DNA of 64,000 nucleotides, taken from assembly GCF_004341245.1 (NCBI RefSeq), contig NZ_SLWY01000010.1, positions 1 to 64,000 of the forward strand. Reading direction: 5' to 3'. Below the pieces are notes generated by a model. The model ran no database searches and was not told the origin of the DNA. It was given only the letters and a program-made list of their open reading frames with translations. Position 1 is the first letter of the stretch. Each line of letters starts with the position of its first letter. This DNA comes from Plasticicumulans lactativorans. Lineage in GTDB: Bacteria > Pseudomonadota > Gammaproteobacteria > Competibacterales > Competibacteraceae. The translations under genes were made by a program, and so were the position numbers. Below are positions 37,049 through 46,159 of this stretch, piece by piece.

Positions 37049-38239
37049 ATGCCGAGCATCCAGGACGCCTACATCGTCGCCGCCGTGCGCACGCCGGTCG
37101 GCAAGGCCCGCGGCGCGCTGCGCAACGCCCGCCCCGACGACCTGCTCGCGCACGCGATCCGCGCGCTGCTGGCGCAATGCCCGGGGCTCGACCCGGCGCG
37201 GATCGGCGACGTGATCGTCGGCTGCGCGATGCCCGAGGCCGAGCAGGGCATGAACGTCGCCCGCATCGGTGCGCTGCTCGCCGGCCTGCCCGACGCCACG
37301 CCGGGGATGACCGTCAACCGCTTCTGCGCCTCGGGGCTGAACGCGGTGGCGCTCGCCGCCGACCGCATCCGCCTCGGCGAGGCCGAGGTGATGATCGCCG
37401 CCGGCACCGAGACCATGAGCCTGATCCCGATGATGGGCAACAAGGTGGTGATGAACCCGGCGCTGTTCGAGCGCGACGAGCTGCGCGGCATCGCCTACGG
37501 CATGGGCCTGACCGCCGAGAAGGTGGCTGCGCGCTGGCAGGTGTCGCGCGAGGACCAGGACGCTTTCGCCGCCGCCAGCCACGCGAAGGCGCTGGCGGCG
37601 ATCGCCGCCGGGCACTTCCGCGCCGAGATCGCGCCCTACACGGCCACCGCGCGCGCGCCGGGTGCGGGCGGCGAGGTGCGCCTGACGCCGCGCGTGGTCG
37701 AGCACGACGAAGGGCCGCGCCCCGGCACCACGGTCGAAGCGCTGGCCAGGCTCCGGCCGGTGTTCGCCGCACGCGGTTCGGTGACCGCCGGCAACAGCTC
37801 GCAGATGTCCGACGGCGCCGCCGCGGTGCTGCTGATGAGCGAGCGCGCGCTCGCGGCGAGCGGTGCCGTCCCGCTCGCACGCTTCGCCGGTTACGCGGTC
37901 GCCGGGGTGGCACCGGCGCTCATGGGCATCGGCCCGGTGGCGGCGATCCCGAAGCTCCTGGCGCAGACCGGGGTGCGCCAGGACGCGGTCGAATGGATCG
38001 AGTTGAACGAGGCCTTCGCCGCGCAGGCGCTGGCGGTGCTGCGCGAGCTCGACCTCGACCCGGCGCGCGTCAACCCCCTCGGGGGTGCGATCGCGCTCGG
38101 CCACCCGCTCGGCGCCACCGGTGCGATCCGCACCGCCACCGTCGTCCACGCCCTGCGCCGCAGCGGCGCGCGCTACGGCATGGTGACGATGTGCATCGGC
38201 ACCGGCATGGGTGCCGCCGGCCTGTTCGAACGCTGCTGA
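37049..38239 (+). CDS. fadA: Acetyl-CoA C-acyltransferase (thiolase, FadA type)
   Basis: A 396-residue thiolase. Nucleophilic Cys93 in VNRFCASGLNAV, His352 in GGAIALGHPLGATGA and the acid/base Cys382 in MCIGTGMGAAGLFE form the active site. It cleaves 3-ketoacyl-CoA to acetyl-CoA. GGAGAACG precedes ATG 37049 by a few bases, and it is separated from the FadN-type gene by 11 bp. A biosynthetic thiolase supplying PHA (PhaA) cannot be excluded, but the pairing with FadN supports beta-oxidation. Confidence 0.92.
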   Translation: MPSIQDAYIVAAVRTPVGKARGALRNARPDDLLAHAIRALLAQCPGLDPARIGDVIVGCAMPEAEQGMNVARIGALLAGLPDATPGMTVNRFCASGLNAVALAADRIRLGEAEVMIAAGTETMSLIPMMGNKVVMNPALFERDELRGIAYGMGLTAEKVAARWQVSREDQDAFAAASHAKALAAIAAGHFRAEIAPYTATARAPGAGGEVRLTPRVVEHDEGPRPGTTVEALARLRPVFAARGSVTAGNSSQMSDGAAAVLLMSERALAASGAVPLARFAGYAVAGVAPALMGIGPVAAIPKLLAQTGVRQDAVEWIELNEAFAAQALAVLRELDLDPARVNPLGGAIALGHPLGATGAIRTATVVHALRRSGARYGMVTMCIGTGMGAAGLFERC

Positions 38240-38253
38240 AGGGGGAAACGACG

Positions 38254-38829
38254 ATGCCGGCGATCCGTAACTGCCTGTTGGCGCTGCTGCTGCTCGGTCC
38301 GGCCGTCGCGCCGGCGGTCGAGGTGGGCGGCGCGAACCTGCCCGACAGCGCCACCGTCGAGCGCACCCCGCTGCCCCTGAACGGGGTGGGGGTGCGCAGC
38401 AAGTTCTTCGTCAAGGTCTACGCCGCCGCGCTGTACCTGCCTGCGCCGGCGCGCGAGTTCGACGCGGTGCTCGCGCTGCGCGGGCCGAAGCGGCTGCTGA
38501 TGCACTTCGTCCACGACCGGGTGGAGCGCGACAAGCTGGTCGAGGCCTGGCGCGAGGGCTTCGCCGCCAACACCGCGGCGGCGCAGCTGCCGGCGCTGCA
38601 GGCACGCATCGACACCTTCAACGGCTGGTTCGACACCCTGGTGGCCGGTGACGAGGTCGTGCTCGACCTGCTCGCCGACGGCTCCACGCGGGTGACGATC
38701 CGCGACCAGCTGCGCGGGACGATCCCCGGCGTGGATTTCCAGCGGGCCCTGCTCGCGATCTGGCTCGGCGAGCATCCGGCCGACGCCTCGCTCAAGCGCG
38801 GCCTGCTCGGCCAGGACAAGCGTTCGTAG
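38254..38829 (+). CDS. Chalcone isomerase-like periplasmic protein
   Basis: A 191-residue protein with a signal peptide (MPAIRNCLLALLLLGPAVAPA, about 21 residues). NGVGVRSKFFVKVYAAALYLP and LRGPKRLLMHFVHDRVERDKL match the bacterial chalcone isomerase-like domain, which binds fatty acids or hydrophobic ligands rather than making flavonoids. It lies 14 bp after the thiolase and 15 bp before an SDR, inside the lipid cluster; a periplasmic fatty-acid carrier linked to the FadL-like porin is an attractive inference. Confidence 0.85.
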   Translation: MPAIRNCLLALLLLGPAVAPAVEVGGANLPDSATVERTPLPLNGVGVRSKFFVKVYAAALYLPAPAREFDAVLALRGPKRLLMHFVHDRVERDKLVEAWREGFAANTAAAQLPALQARIDTFNGWFDTLVAGDEVVLDLLADGSTRVTIRDQLRGTIPGVDFQRALLAIWLGEHPADASLKRGLLGQDKRS

Positions 38830-38844
38830 GGGAGGGTACAGGCC

Positions 38845-39663
38845 ATGGCGACACTGCAGGGCAGGACGCTGTTCATCAGCGGCGGCAGCCGCGGCATCGG
38901 CCGCGCGATCGCGCTGCGCGCCGCGCGCGACGGTGCCAACGTGGTCATCGCCGCCAAGACCACCGAGCCGCATCCCGAGCTGCCCGGCACCATCTACGAC
39001 ACCGCGGCCGAGATCGAGGCGGCCGGCGGCCGGGCGCTCGCACTCGCCGTCGACATCCGCGACGAGGCGCGGGTGCAGGCCGCGGTGGCGCAGGCCGCGG
39101 CGCACTTCGGCGGCATCGACGTGCTGGTCAACAACGCCAGCGCGATCAGCCTGACCGGCACGCTCGACACGCCGATGAAGCGCTTCGACCTGATGTTCGG
39201 CGTCAACGTGCGCGGCACCTTCGTCTGCTCGCAGGCGTGCATCCCCTACCTGCTGCGGGCGCCGAACCCCCACATCCTCAATCTCGCACCGCCACCGACG
39301 CTGGCGCGGCGCTGGTACCGCGACCACGTCGCCTACAGCATGGCGAAGATCGGCATGAGCCTGTGCGTGCTCGGCATGTCCGAGGAGTTCCGCGCGCAGG
39401 GGCTCGCGGTCAACGCGCTGTGGCCGCGCACGGTGATCGCCACCGCGGCGATCCGCCTGATCCCGGGGGTGAAACCCGAGAACTGCCGCACCGAGGCGAT
39501 CCTCGCCGACGCCGCGCACGCGATCCTGCTGCGCGATGCGCGCAGCTGCACCGGGCGCTTCTTCATCGACGAGGAAGTGCTGGCCGAGACCGGCGTCACC
39601 GACTTCAGCCGCTACGCGGTGCAGCCGGGCGCGCCGCTGCTGCCCGACATCTTCCTCGACTGA
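38845..39663 (+). CDS. Short-chain dehydrogenase/reductase (HSDL2-like)
   Basis: A 272-residue classical SDR. The cofactor motif is SGGSRGIGRA (residues 11-20), NNAS lies in VLVNNASAIS, and the active-site pair YSMAK follows RDHVA. The insert KTTEPHPELPGTIYDTAAEIEAAGG and the segment LNLAPPPTLARRWY resemble the HSDL2 (hydroxysteroid dehydrogenase-like 2) group, associated with fatty acid metabolism. It closes the five-gene lipid cluster and ends 34 bp from the convergent patatin gene. Substrate unknown. Confidence 0.87.
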   Translation: MATLQGRTLFISGGSRGIGRAIALRAARDGANVVIAAKTTEPHPELPGTIYDTAAEIEAAGGRALALAVDIRDEARVQAAVAQAAAHFGGIDVLVNNASAISLTGTLDTPMKRFDLMFGVNVRGTFVCSQACIPYLLRAPNPHILNLAPPPTLARRWYRDHVAYSMAKIGMSLCVLGMSEEFRAQGLAVNALWPRTVIATAAIRLIPGVKPENCRTEAILADAAHAILLRDARSCTGRFFIDEEVLAETGVTDFSRYAVQPGAPLLPDIFLD

Positions 39664-39697
39664 GCCCCCGGCCCGCGCGCAGCGGCGGGGGCGGCCG

Positions 39698-41893
39698 TCA
39701 CCACGGCCGGCCGATCAGCATGTAGAAGCCGGTGTCGCCCTCGTCGTTGACGCCGACGCCGAAGTAGGCCGGGCCGAGGAAGGAGTCGACGCCGAAGAAC
39801 ACGCTCGCCGCACCGTGTTCGCCTTCGGCGTCGAGCGGGCTGTGGCTGTCCCAGACGCGGCCGTATTCGAGCGAGCCGCCGAGGTAGAGGTCCATATTCG
39901 CCGGGCGCGCGCCGAGCCGGTAGTAGTAGGTCAGCCGGCCGAGCGCGGCCTTGTCGCCGCGGAAACGGTCGGTGTCGTAGCCCGACAGGCGCATGAAGCC
40001 GCCCAGCGTGAACTGGTTGTAGAACGGCAGTTCGCCGCTGAAGTTGCTGCCGGCGTAGGCGCTGGCGAGCAGCGTGCCCTGGCCGACGGTGAAGGCGCTG
40101 AGCCAGTCGGTGCGCACCCGGCCGTACTCGCTGTCGGCGCCGAACGCCTCCAGCGCCCGGTACGCCGACACCGCGAAGCGGGTGCCGGCGTGCGGGAAGT
40201 CGAGGCTGTCGAGCGTGTCGTAGACGAAGCGCAGGCGCAGCCCGCCCTCGTCGAGCCGCTGGTCGGGGAAGGCGTCGACGCCGGTGTCGACGTCGCTCGA
40301 ACTGCCGCCATACAGCAGCCCCAGGCGCAGTTCGGCGTCGTTGCCGATGGCGCTGCCGACGTCGACGCCGAGGTCGTAGGTCTTGACGTCGTAGCGCGCC
40401 ACGCGGCGGTCGCCGTCGAACAGGCTGATGGTCTCGCGCTGGCCTTCCACGTAGGGCGCGACGAACAGCCCCGGCCCGGCCTGCAGCGGCTGGTAGAACT
40501 CAGAGACGAAGCCGGCGGTGTTGCCGAGCTGGATGTCGGTCTTCCACTCGGCGCCGAGGGCGTTCATCCAGGTGCTGTTGATGCTGCTGCGCAGCGCGAA
40601 GTTGCTGTCGCCGCGGAAGTCGGTCGACATGCCGAGGCCGAAGCGGATGTAGGTCGGGCCCCAGGTCTTCTCGACGGTGTCGACGATCGCCAGGTCGCGG
40701 CCGTTCTCGCGCAGCACGCGGTAGTCGATGCGCTCGAAGTCGCCGTAGCCGTAGAGCTCGCCGACGCGCTTCTCGAGGTCGGCCCGTGGCAGGCCGTCGC
40801 CGCTCTTCGGCGGGATCAGCACGCGCTCGGCGACCGTCGGATTGACCCGCTTCAGGCCGCTGATCCGCACCTCGTCGAGGTGCTCGATCGCCGGGCGCTG
40901 CGCGTTGTGCCGGGCCTGCCACGCGGCGTAGGTGACGGGGTCGACGCTGTAGCGCGCGAGCTCGGCGGCGACGGCGCGCGCGGCCCGCTCGCCGCTGGCG
41001 ATCGCCTGCGGCGCGCGCTCGAAGTCGGCCGCGCTGATGTCGCTGAGCTGCGGCAGGATCAGCACGTCGCGCCCCGGGCGCAGCGCCTGCAACTGCGCCT
41101 GCACGTTCTGCTCGGTGAGGATGTTGATCATCTGCGCGGTGACGCCGATCACCGAGCCGAGTTCGTCGCGCTTGAGCAGCGGGGTGCCGAGGTTGACGGC
41201 GATCACCACGTCGACCCCCATCGCGCGCACCACGTCGACCGGCAGGTTGCGCGTCAGGCCGCCGTCGACGTACAGGCGGCCGTCGATCTCCACCGGCGCG
41301 AAGGCGGTCGGCACCGACATGCTGGCGCGCATCGCCAGCGCGAGGTCGCCCGAGTCGAACACCTTCATCCCCCCGCTTTCGAGGTCGGTGCCGATGGCGC
41401 GGAAGGGGATGTTCATCTCGTCGAAGTTGTGGATGCCCTCGGCGTTGCGCGTCAGGTCGCGCAGGAAGATGCCGAGCTTCTGTCCGTTGACCGCGCCCTT
41501 GGGCAGGCGCAGCGTGCCCTCGCCGTAGCCGAGGGTGGCGTTGACCACCGAGCGGCGGTCGTCGAGCTTGCGCCGCACCGGCTTCTCCTGGCGCGGCGGG
41601 TCGTCCTGGAACAGGTCGCGCCAGTCGATGCGGGTGACGATGGTCTCGAGCTCGGCGGCATCGCGCCCGCTCGCCCAGGCGCCGCCGACGATCGAGCCCA
41701 TGCTGGTCGCCGCCACCACGTGCACCGGGATGCGCATCTCCTCCAGCACCTTGAGCACGCCGATGTGGGCCGAGCCGCGCGCGCCGCCGCCGGACAGCAC
41801 CAGGCCGATGCGCGGCGGCTCCGCGGCATGGCCGGGCAGGCTCAGGCCGAGCAGGGCGAGGAGGAGGGGCAGCAGCGGACACAGGCGCGGCAT
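39698..41893 (-). CDS. Patatin-like phospholipase with C-terminal outer-membrane barrel (PlpD-like)
   Basis: A 731-residue protein. After a signal peptide ending near GHAA (residue 24), the patatin domain has oxyanion motif SGGGARG (34-40), nucleophile Ser64 in ATSMGSIVGG (the first glycine of GxSxG is Ala) and the DGG dyad motif YVDGGLTRNLP. A POTRA-like segment (about 340-420, VNPTVAERVLIPPKSG) and a 16-strand-type Omp85 barrel follow, ending in aromatic Trp (LIGRPW). This is the type Vd autotransporter layout known from Pseudomonas PlpD, a phospholipase A1. It may be secreted or stay at the surface. Confidence 0.88.
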   Translation of the reverse strand: MPRLCPLLPLLLALLGLSLPGHAAEPPRIGLVLSGGGARGSAHIGVLKVLEEMRIPVHVVAATSMGSIVGGAWASGRDAAELETIVTRIDWRDLFQDDPPRQEKPVRRKLDDRRSVVNATLGYGEGTLRLPKGAVNGQKLGIFLRDLTRNAEGIHNFDEMNIPFRAIGTDLESGGMKVFDSGDLALAMRASMSVPTAFAPVEIDGRLYVDGGLTRNLPVDVVRAMGVDVVIAVNLGTPLLKRDELGSVIGVTAQMINILTEQNVQAQLQALRPGRDVLILPQLSDISAADFERAPQAIASGERAARAVAAELARYSVDPVTYAAWQARHNAQRPAIEHLDEVRISGLKRVNPTVAERVLIPPKSGDGLPRADLEKRVGELYGYGDFERIDYRVLRENGRDLAIVDTVEKTWGPTYIRFGLGMSTDFRGDSNFALRSSINSTWMNALGAEWKTDIQLGNTAGFVSEFYQPLQAGPGLFVAPYVEGQRETISLFDGDRRVARYDVKTYDLGVDVGSAIGNDAELRLGLLYGGSSSDVDTGVDAFPDQRLDEGGLRLRFVYDTLDSLDFPHAGTRFAVSAYRALEAFGADSEYGRVRTDWLSAFTVGQGTLLASAYAGSNFSGELPFYNQFTLGGFMRLSGYDTDRFRGDKAALGRLTYYYRLGARPANMDLYLGGSLEYGRVWDSHSPLDAEGEHGAASVFFGVDSFLGPAYFGVGVNDEGDTGFYMLIGRPW

Positions 41894-41983
41894 GGGCAGG
41901 GCTCCTGGGGATGCGGGGACGGTGTCCGCGCGCCGCGGGCCTGGCCGGCGCCGGACGGGATGGGCGGGGGCGCCGCGCGCGGG

Positions 41984-42886
41984 CTAGCCGGGCGGGCGCG
42001 CGAGCGGCTGGCCCATGCGCACCGGCGCGTCGGCATGGATGCCGGCATCCCAGGCGATCGCGCCGGGGCCGAAGGCGAGGATCACCGTCGAGCCCATGTT
42101 GAAGCGCCCGAGTTCCTCGCCGCGCGCGAGGTGCACGCGCGCCTCGCCGCTCGCCGGGTAGTCCCAGCGCCGCACCCGCCCCCCGCGCGGCGGCGTGATG
42201 GTGCCGGCCCACACCGTCTGCATCGAGGCGACGTTGATCGCACCCACCAGCACCAGCGCCATCGGGCCGACGGCGGTGTCCCACAGCGTCACCACGCGCT
42301 CGTTGCGCGCGAACAGCCCCGGCACGCAGCGCGTGGTGAGCCGCGACACCGAGAACAGCCGGCCGGGCACGTGCAGCATCGCGCGCAGCGTGCCGTCCAC
42401 CGGCATGTGGATGCGGTGGTAGTCGCGCGGGCTCAGGTAGAGCGTCGCGTAGGCGCCGTCCTGCCAGGGCGCGGCATCGACCGCGGCGCCGCCGAGCAGT
42501 GCGGTGAGCGAGTAGCCGTGGCCCTTGGCCTGGAAGACCGTGTCCCCGGCGATCGCGCCGGCCTGGCTCACCGCGCCGTCGACCGGACAGACCAGCGTCG
42601 CCGGTTCGGCGGCGAGCGGGCGCACGCCGTCACGCAGCGCGCGCGTGAAGAAGGCGTTGAAGTCGGCGTAGCTGCCGGGGTCGGCGTTCGCCGCCTCGGA
42701 CATGTCGACGCCGTAGCGGCCGATGAACCAGCGGATCAGCCGGTCCTTGAACCACGGCGCGCGGATGCGCGTGAGCCGGTGCACCCAGGCGGTGACGGCG
42801 CCCTGCGGCAGCAGGTACTGCGGCAGGTTGCGCAGGTGCTCGCCGAGGCTCGCGGCGTCGGGGGAGGCGGGGGGCTTGGCGGTCAT
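41984..42886 (-). CDS. psd: Phosphatidylserine decarboxylase proenzyme
   Basis: A 300-residue membrane-associated enzyme making phosphatidylethanolamine. The autocleavage site is GST at residues 265-267 in FNMGSTVILAF, where Ser266 becomes the pyruvoyl group; the conserved SPRDYHRIHMP contains catalytic His residues (157, 160), and PVDGAVSQAG the conserved Asp. Length (300) fits the short E. coli-type Psd. It is downstream of the SCO1 gene on the minus strand (15 bp gap), an unrelated function, and upstream of the patatin phospholipase. Confidence 0.93.
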   Translation of the reverse strand: MTAKPPASPDAASLGEHLRNLPQYLLPQGAVTAWVHRLTRIRAPWFKDRLIRWFIGRYGVDMSEAANADPGSYADFNAFFTRALRDGVRPLAAEPATLVCPVDGAVSQAGAIAGDTVFQAKGHGYSLTALLGGAAVDAAPWQDGAYATLYLSPRDYHRIHMPVDGTLRAMLHVPGRLFSVSRLTTRCVPGLFARNERVVTLWDTAVGPMALVLVGAINVASMQTVWAGTITPPRGGRVRRWDYPASGEARVHLARGEELGRFNMGSTVILAFGPGAIAWDAGIHADAPVRMGQPLARPPG

Positions 42887-42901
42887 GGCGCGGGCTCGTG
42901 G

Positions 42902-43537
42902 TCAGTGGGCGGCGGCGTAACGCGCCTTCAACGCGAGCAGGTCGGGCAGCACCGTGTCGGGGCTGTGCGGCGCGGTGAACACCGCGTGCAGGCGCCCGTC
43001 GGGGTCGATCAGCGTCAGCGTCGACGAGTGGTCGACCGTGTAGGCGCCGTCGCTGCTGCCGGGCGCGCGCATCGCGATCACGCCGAACTGCGCCATCAGC
43101 TTGCGCAGCTCGGCTTCGCTGCCGGTGGCGCCGGCGAAGCGCGGGCTGAAGAAGCGCACGTACTCGCGCAGGCGTGCCGGGGTGTCGCGCTGCGGGTCGA
43201 TGGTGACCAGCCAGTAGGCCATGTCGCCGTCCTGGCCCTTTTCGGCGAGCGCCGCCTGCACCGCGGCGAGGTCGGTGAGCGCGGTCGGGCAGACGTCGGG
43301 GCAGTAGGTGTAGCCGAAGTAGAGCAGCGACCACCTGCCGCGCAGGCGCTCCGGGCCGAACGGCTGGCCGTCCTGGTCGGTGAGGGTGAAGGCCGGCAGC
43401 TCCAGCGGCTGCGGCAGCAGGATGCCGGTGATCTTGGGCGGCGGTTCGCTGGCGAAGTAGCGGTTGCCGATCAGGATGCCGCCGAGCAGCCCGCACAGGG
43501 CGAGCAGGGCCGCGAAGAGCAGTTTGCGGACGTTCAT
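42902..43537 (-). CDS. SCO1/SenC family copper chaperone
   Basis: A 211-residue protein anchored by an N-terminal helix (about 6-25), with a periplasmic thioredoxin fold. The copper-binding CPDVC motif (Cys79, Cys83) in YTYCPDVCPTAL and the third ligand His170 in YTVDHSSTL are present. It helps assemble the CuA centre of cytochrome c oxidase or acts as a thiol reductase. It heads a minus-strand pair with psd and is divergent from prmB. Confidence 0.92.
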   Translation of the reverse strand: MNVRKLLFAALLALCGLLGGILIGNRYFASEPPPKITGILLPQPLELPAFTLTDQDGQPFGPERLRGRWSLLYFGYTYCPDVCPTALTDLAAVQAALAEKGQDGDMAYWLVTIDPQRDTPARLREYVRFFSPRFAGATGSEAELRKLMAQFGVIAMRAPGSSDGAYTVDHSSTLTLIDPDGRLHAVFTAPHSPDTVLPDLLALKARYAAAH

Positions 43538-43674
43538 GCCGGTCGGAAGCGGTGGCGGAAGGCGGCGCAGTGTAGCGCATGCGTGCCGGGCTACCCCATA
43601 CGGGGTGGGGGGCCGGCGTTCAGCGACGGCGGGCGCTGTGGAATACTGCCGCTCCGATTCCGCGAGCCCCGACC

Positions 43675-44595
43675 ATGACCGACGATCCGGCTGCCCACCT
43701 GCGTACCGTGCGCGACTTCATCCGTTGGGGTGCGAGCCGCATGAACGCCGCGGACCTGCACTTCGGCCACGGCACGGTCGACGCCATCGACGAGTCCGCC
43801 GCGCTGGTGCTGCACGCGCTGCACCTGCCGGCGGACCTGCACCATGCCTACTTCGAGGCGGCGCTGACCCCCGATGAGAAGGCCGCCGTGCTCGCCCTGT
43901 TCGCGCGGCGCATCGACGCGCGCGTGCCGGCCCCCTACCTGACGCAGCGCGCCTGGTTCTGCGGCCTGCCGTACTACGTCGACGAGCGCGTGCTGATCCC
44001 GCGCTCGCCGATCGCCGAGCTGATCGAGGCGCGCTTCCAGCCCTGGCTCGAACCGGAGCACGTCACCGCGATCCTCGACCTGTGCACCGGCTCGGGCTGC
44101 ATCGGCATCGCCTGCGCGCATGCCTTCCCCGAGGCCGAGGTGGACCTGGTGGACATCTCCGCGGACGCCCTCGAGGTGGCCCGCATCAACATCGGGGACC
44201 ACGGCGTCGGCGAGCGGGTGACGGCGATCCGCTCCGACCTGTTCGCCGGGCTCGCCGGGCGCTGCTACGACCTCATCGTCAGCAACCCGCCCTACGTCGG
44301 CGCCGAGGAAATGGCCGGGCTGCCCCCCGAGTACGCGCACGAGCCGGCGCTCGCGCTCGCCGCCGCGGACGACGGCCTCGCCGTGGTGCTCGCCATCCTG
44401 CGCGACGCGCCGGCGCACCTGAGTGCGCACGGCGTGCTGGTGGTGGAGGTCGGCAACAGCCAGCACGCGCTGGCCGAGCGCTTCCCGCAGGTGCCATTCC
44501 TGTGGCTGGAGTTCGAGCGCGGCGGTGACGGGGTGTTCCTGCTCACCGCCCGGCAGTTGCGCGAGCACGCGGCGAACTTCGCGGCCGGCGTTTGA
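43675..44595 (+). CDS. prmB: Ribosomal protein uL3 N5-glutamine methyltransferase
   Basis: A 306-residue SAM-dependent methyltransferase. Motif I is DLCTGSGCIGIACA (135-148), and the Gln-binding NPPY is at 204-207. The N-terminal helical domain (RDFIRWGASRMN) distinguishes PrmB from PrmC. It methylates Gln of ribosomal protein L3. The start ATG 43675 aligns with family N-termini; the longer frame from 43579 has no support. Its stop codon (44593-44595) lies inside the FNR-type palindrome that precedes hemN. Confidence 0.92.
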   Translation: MTDDPAAHLRTVRDFIRWGASRMNAADLHFGHGTVDAIDESAALVLHALHLPADLHHAYFEAALTPDEKAAVLALFARRIDARVPAPYLTQRAWFCGLPYYVDERVLIPRSPIAELIEARFQPWLEPEHVTAILDLCTGSGCIGIACAHAFPEAEVDLVDISADALEVARINIGDHGVGERVTAIRSDLFAGLAGRCYDLIVSNPPYVGAEEMAGLPPEYAHEPALALAAADDGLAVVLAILRDAPAHLSAHGVLVVEVGNSQHALAERFPQVPFLWLEFERGGDGVFLLTARQLREHAANFAAGV

Positions 44596-44606
44596 CCGCG
44601 GTCAAA
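44591..44606 (+). promoter_or_regulatory. FNR/ANR/DNR-type operator upstream of hemN
   Basis: TTTGACCGCGGTCAAA is a perfect 16-bp palindrome containing TTGAC-N4-GTCAA, matching the FNR/ANR/DNR family half-site pattern (TTGAT/C-N4-A/GTCAA). It overlaps the prmB stop codon and its centre is about 104 bp upstream of the hemN start. Oxygen-independent coproporphyrinogen oxidase genes are classic targets of these oxygen- or NO-sensing regulators. Confidence 0.8.
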
Positions 44607-44702
44607 CGCCGGCGCGAGGGGGCACGCTAGCGTGGCCGGCGGCGGCAGTTGCCGTCGCGACCCGGCGCCGCCCGCGGGCGGCGGCACACACGGCAGGTGA
44701 CG

Positions 44703-46097
44703 ATGGATACTGCAGCTTCTTCCCAGATCGTCTTCGATCCCGCGCTGATCGCCCGTTACGACACCTCGGGGCCGCGCTACACCTCCTACCCGACCGCGGT
44801 GCAGTTCCACGAGCGCTTCACCGCCGCCGACTACGGCGCGCTCGCGCGCGCCAGCAACGCCTCCGGCAAGCCGCTGTCGCTGTACCTGCACATCCCGTTC
44901 TGCGACACGGTGTGCTTCTACTGCGCCTGCAACAAGATCATCACCAGGAACCGCCGCCGCGCCGGCCCCTACCTGCAGCGCCTGTGCCGCGAGATCGAGC
45001 TGCAGGGGGCGCTGTTCGACCGCGCGCGGCCGGTGGTGCAACTGCACTGGGGCGGCGGGACGCCGACCTTCATCGCCGACGACGAGATGCGCGCGCTGAT
45101 GGCGGCGACGCGCGAGCACTTCACGCTGCTCGACGGCGACCGCGGCGAGTATTCGATCGAGATCGACCCGCGCGAGGCCGACGCGGCGAAGATCGGGCTG
45201 CTGCGCGAGCTCGGCTTCAACCGCCTGAGCATGGGGGTGCAGGACTTCGACCCCGACGTGCAGGTGGCGGTCAACCGCATCCAGCCCAAGGCGGTCACCC
45301 TCGCCGCGATCGCCGCGGCGCGCCGCGAAGGCTTCCGCTCGGTCAGCGTCGACCTCATCTACGGCCTGCCTCGGCAGACCGTGGCGAGCTTCGAGCGCAC
45401 CCTGACGCAGATCCTCGAACTCGATCCCGACCGCCTGTCGGTGTTCAACTACGCGCACCTGCCCGAGCTGTTCAAGACGCAGAAGCAGATCGACGCCGCC
45501 GCGCTGCCGAGCGCGGCCGACAAGCTCGAGATCCTCAAGCGCGTGATCACGCGGCTGACCGAGGCCGGCTACGTCTACATCGGCATGGACCATTTCGCCA
45601 AGCCGGACGACGAACTCGCCGTCGCGCAGCGCGCCGGCACGCTCTACCGCAACTTCCAGGGCTACAGCACGCACGCCGACTGCGACCTCGTCGCGCTCGG
45701 CGCGACCTCGATCGGCATGGTCGGCGACTCCTACAGCCAGAACGTGAAGACGCTCGACGCCTACTATCGTCACCTCGACGCGGGCGAGCTGCCGCTGCTG
45801 CGCGGCGTGCACCTGGACGCCGACGACCGGCTGCGCCGCGAGGTCATCACCCGCCTGCTCTGTCATTTCACGCTCGACTTCGCGGTGGTCGGGGCCGCGC
45901 ACGCAGTGGACTTCGCGCGCTACTTCGCGCCCGAACTGGCGCGCCTGGCGGCGATGGCCGACGACGGCCTGCTCGTGCTCGACGCCCGCGGCATCCGCGT
46001 GCAACCGGCCGGGCGCCTGCTGATCCGCAACATCTGCATGGTGTTCGACCGCTACCTGCAAGGGGCGAAGGGCGCGCGTTACTCGAAGGTCATCTGA
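44703..46097 (+). CDS. hemN: Oxygen-independent coproporphyrinogen III oxidase
   Basis: A 464-residue radical SAM enzyme converting coproporphyrinogen III to protoporphyrinogen IX without oxygen. The [4Fe-4S] motif has Cys67, Cys71, Cys74 plus the HemN-specific Cys76 in FCDTVCFYCACNK. GPRYTSYPTAVQF near the N-terminus and the substrate segment GMDHFAKPDDELA are specific to true HemN, not HemW. ATG 44703 with AGGTGACG just upstream is preferred over the frame start at 44649. The FNR-type palindrome upstream suggests induction under low oxygen. Confidence 0.95.
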   Translation: MDTAASSQIVFDPALIARYDTSGPRYTSYPTAVQFHERFTAADYGALARASNASGKPLSLYLHIPFCDTVCFYCACNKIITRNRRRAGPYLQRLCREIELQGALFDRARPVVQLHWGGGTPTFIADDEMRALMAATREHFTLLDGDRGEYSIEIDPREADAAKIGLLRELGFNRLSMGVQDFDPDVQVAVNRIQPKAVTLAAIAAARREGFRSVSVDLIYGLPRQTVASFERTLTQILELDPDRLSVFNYAHLPELFKTQKQIDAAALPSAADKLEILKRVITRLTEAGYVYIGMDHFAKPDDELAVAQRAGTLYRNFQGYSTHADCDLVALGATSIGMVGDSYSQNVKTLDAYYRHLDAGELPLLRGVHLDADDRLRREVITRLLCHFTLDFAVVGAAHAVDFARYFAPELARLAAMADDGLLVLDARGIRVQPAGRLLIRNICMVFDRYLQGAKGARYSKVI

Positions 46098-46159
46098 ACC
46101 CGTCGCGGCGAGGCTGAGGCGGCCGGCGGGCGTTCGGGAAGGGGGAAGGTCACGGCGAC

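Noticed and set aside
39536-43678. 1380-codon open frame antisense to patatin, psd and SCO1
   Set aside because: An antisense shadow: it spans three recognisable genes, has no ribosome site or known domain, and its composition is low in complexity.
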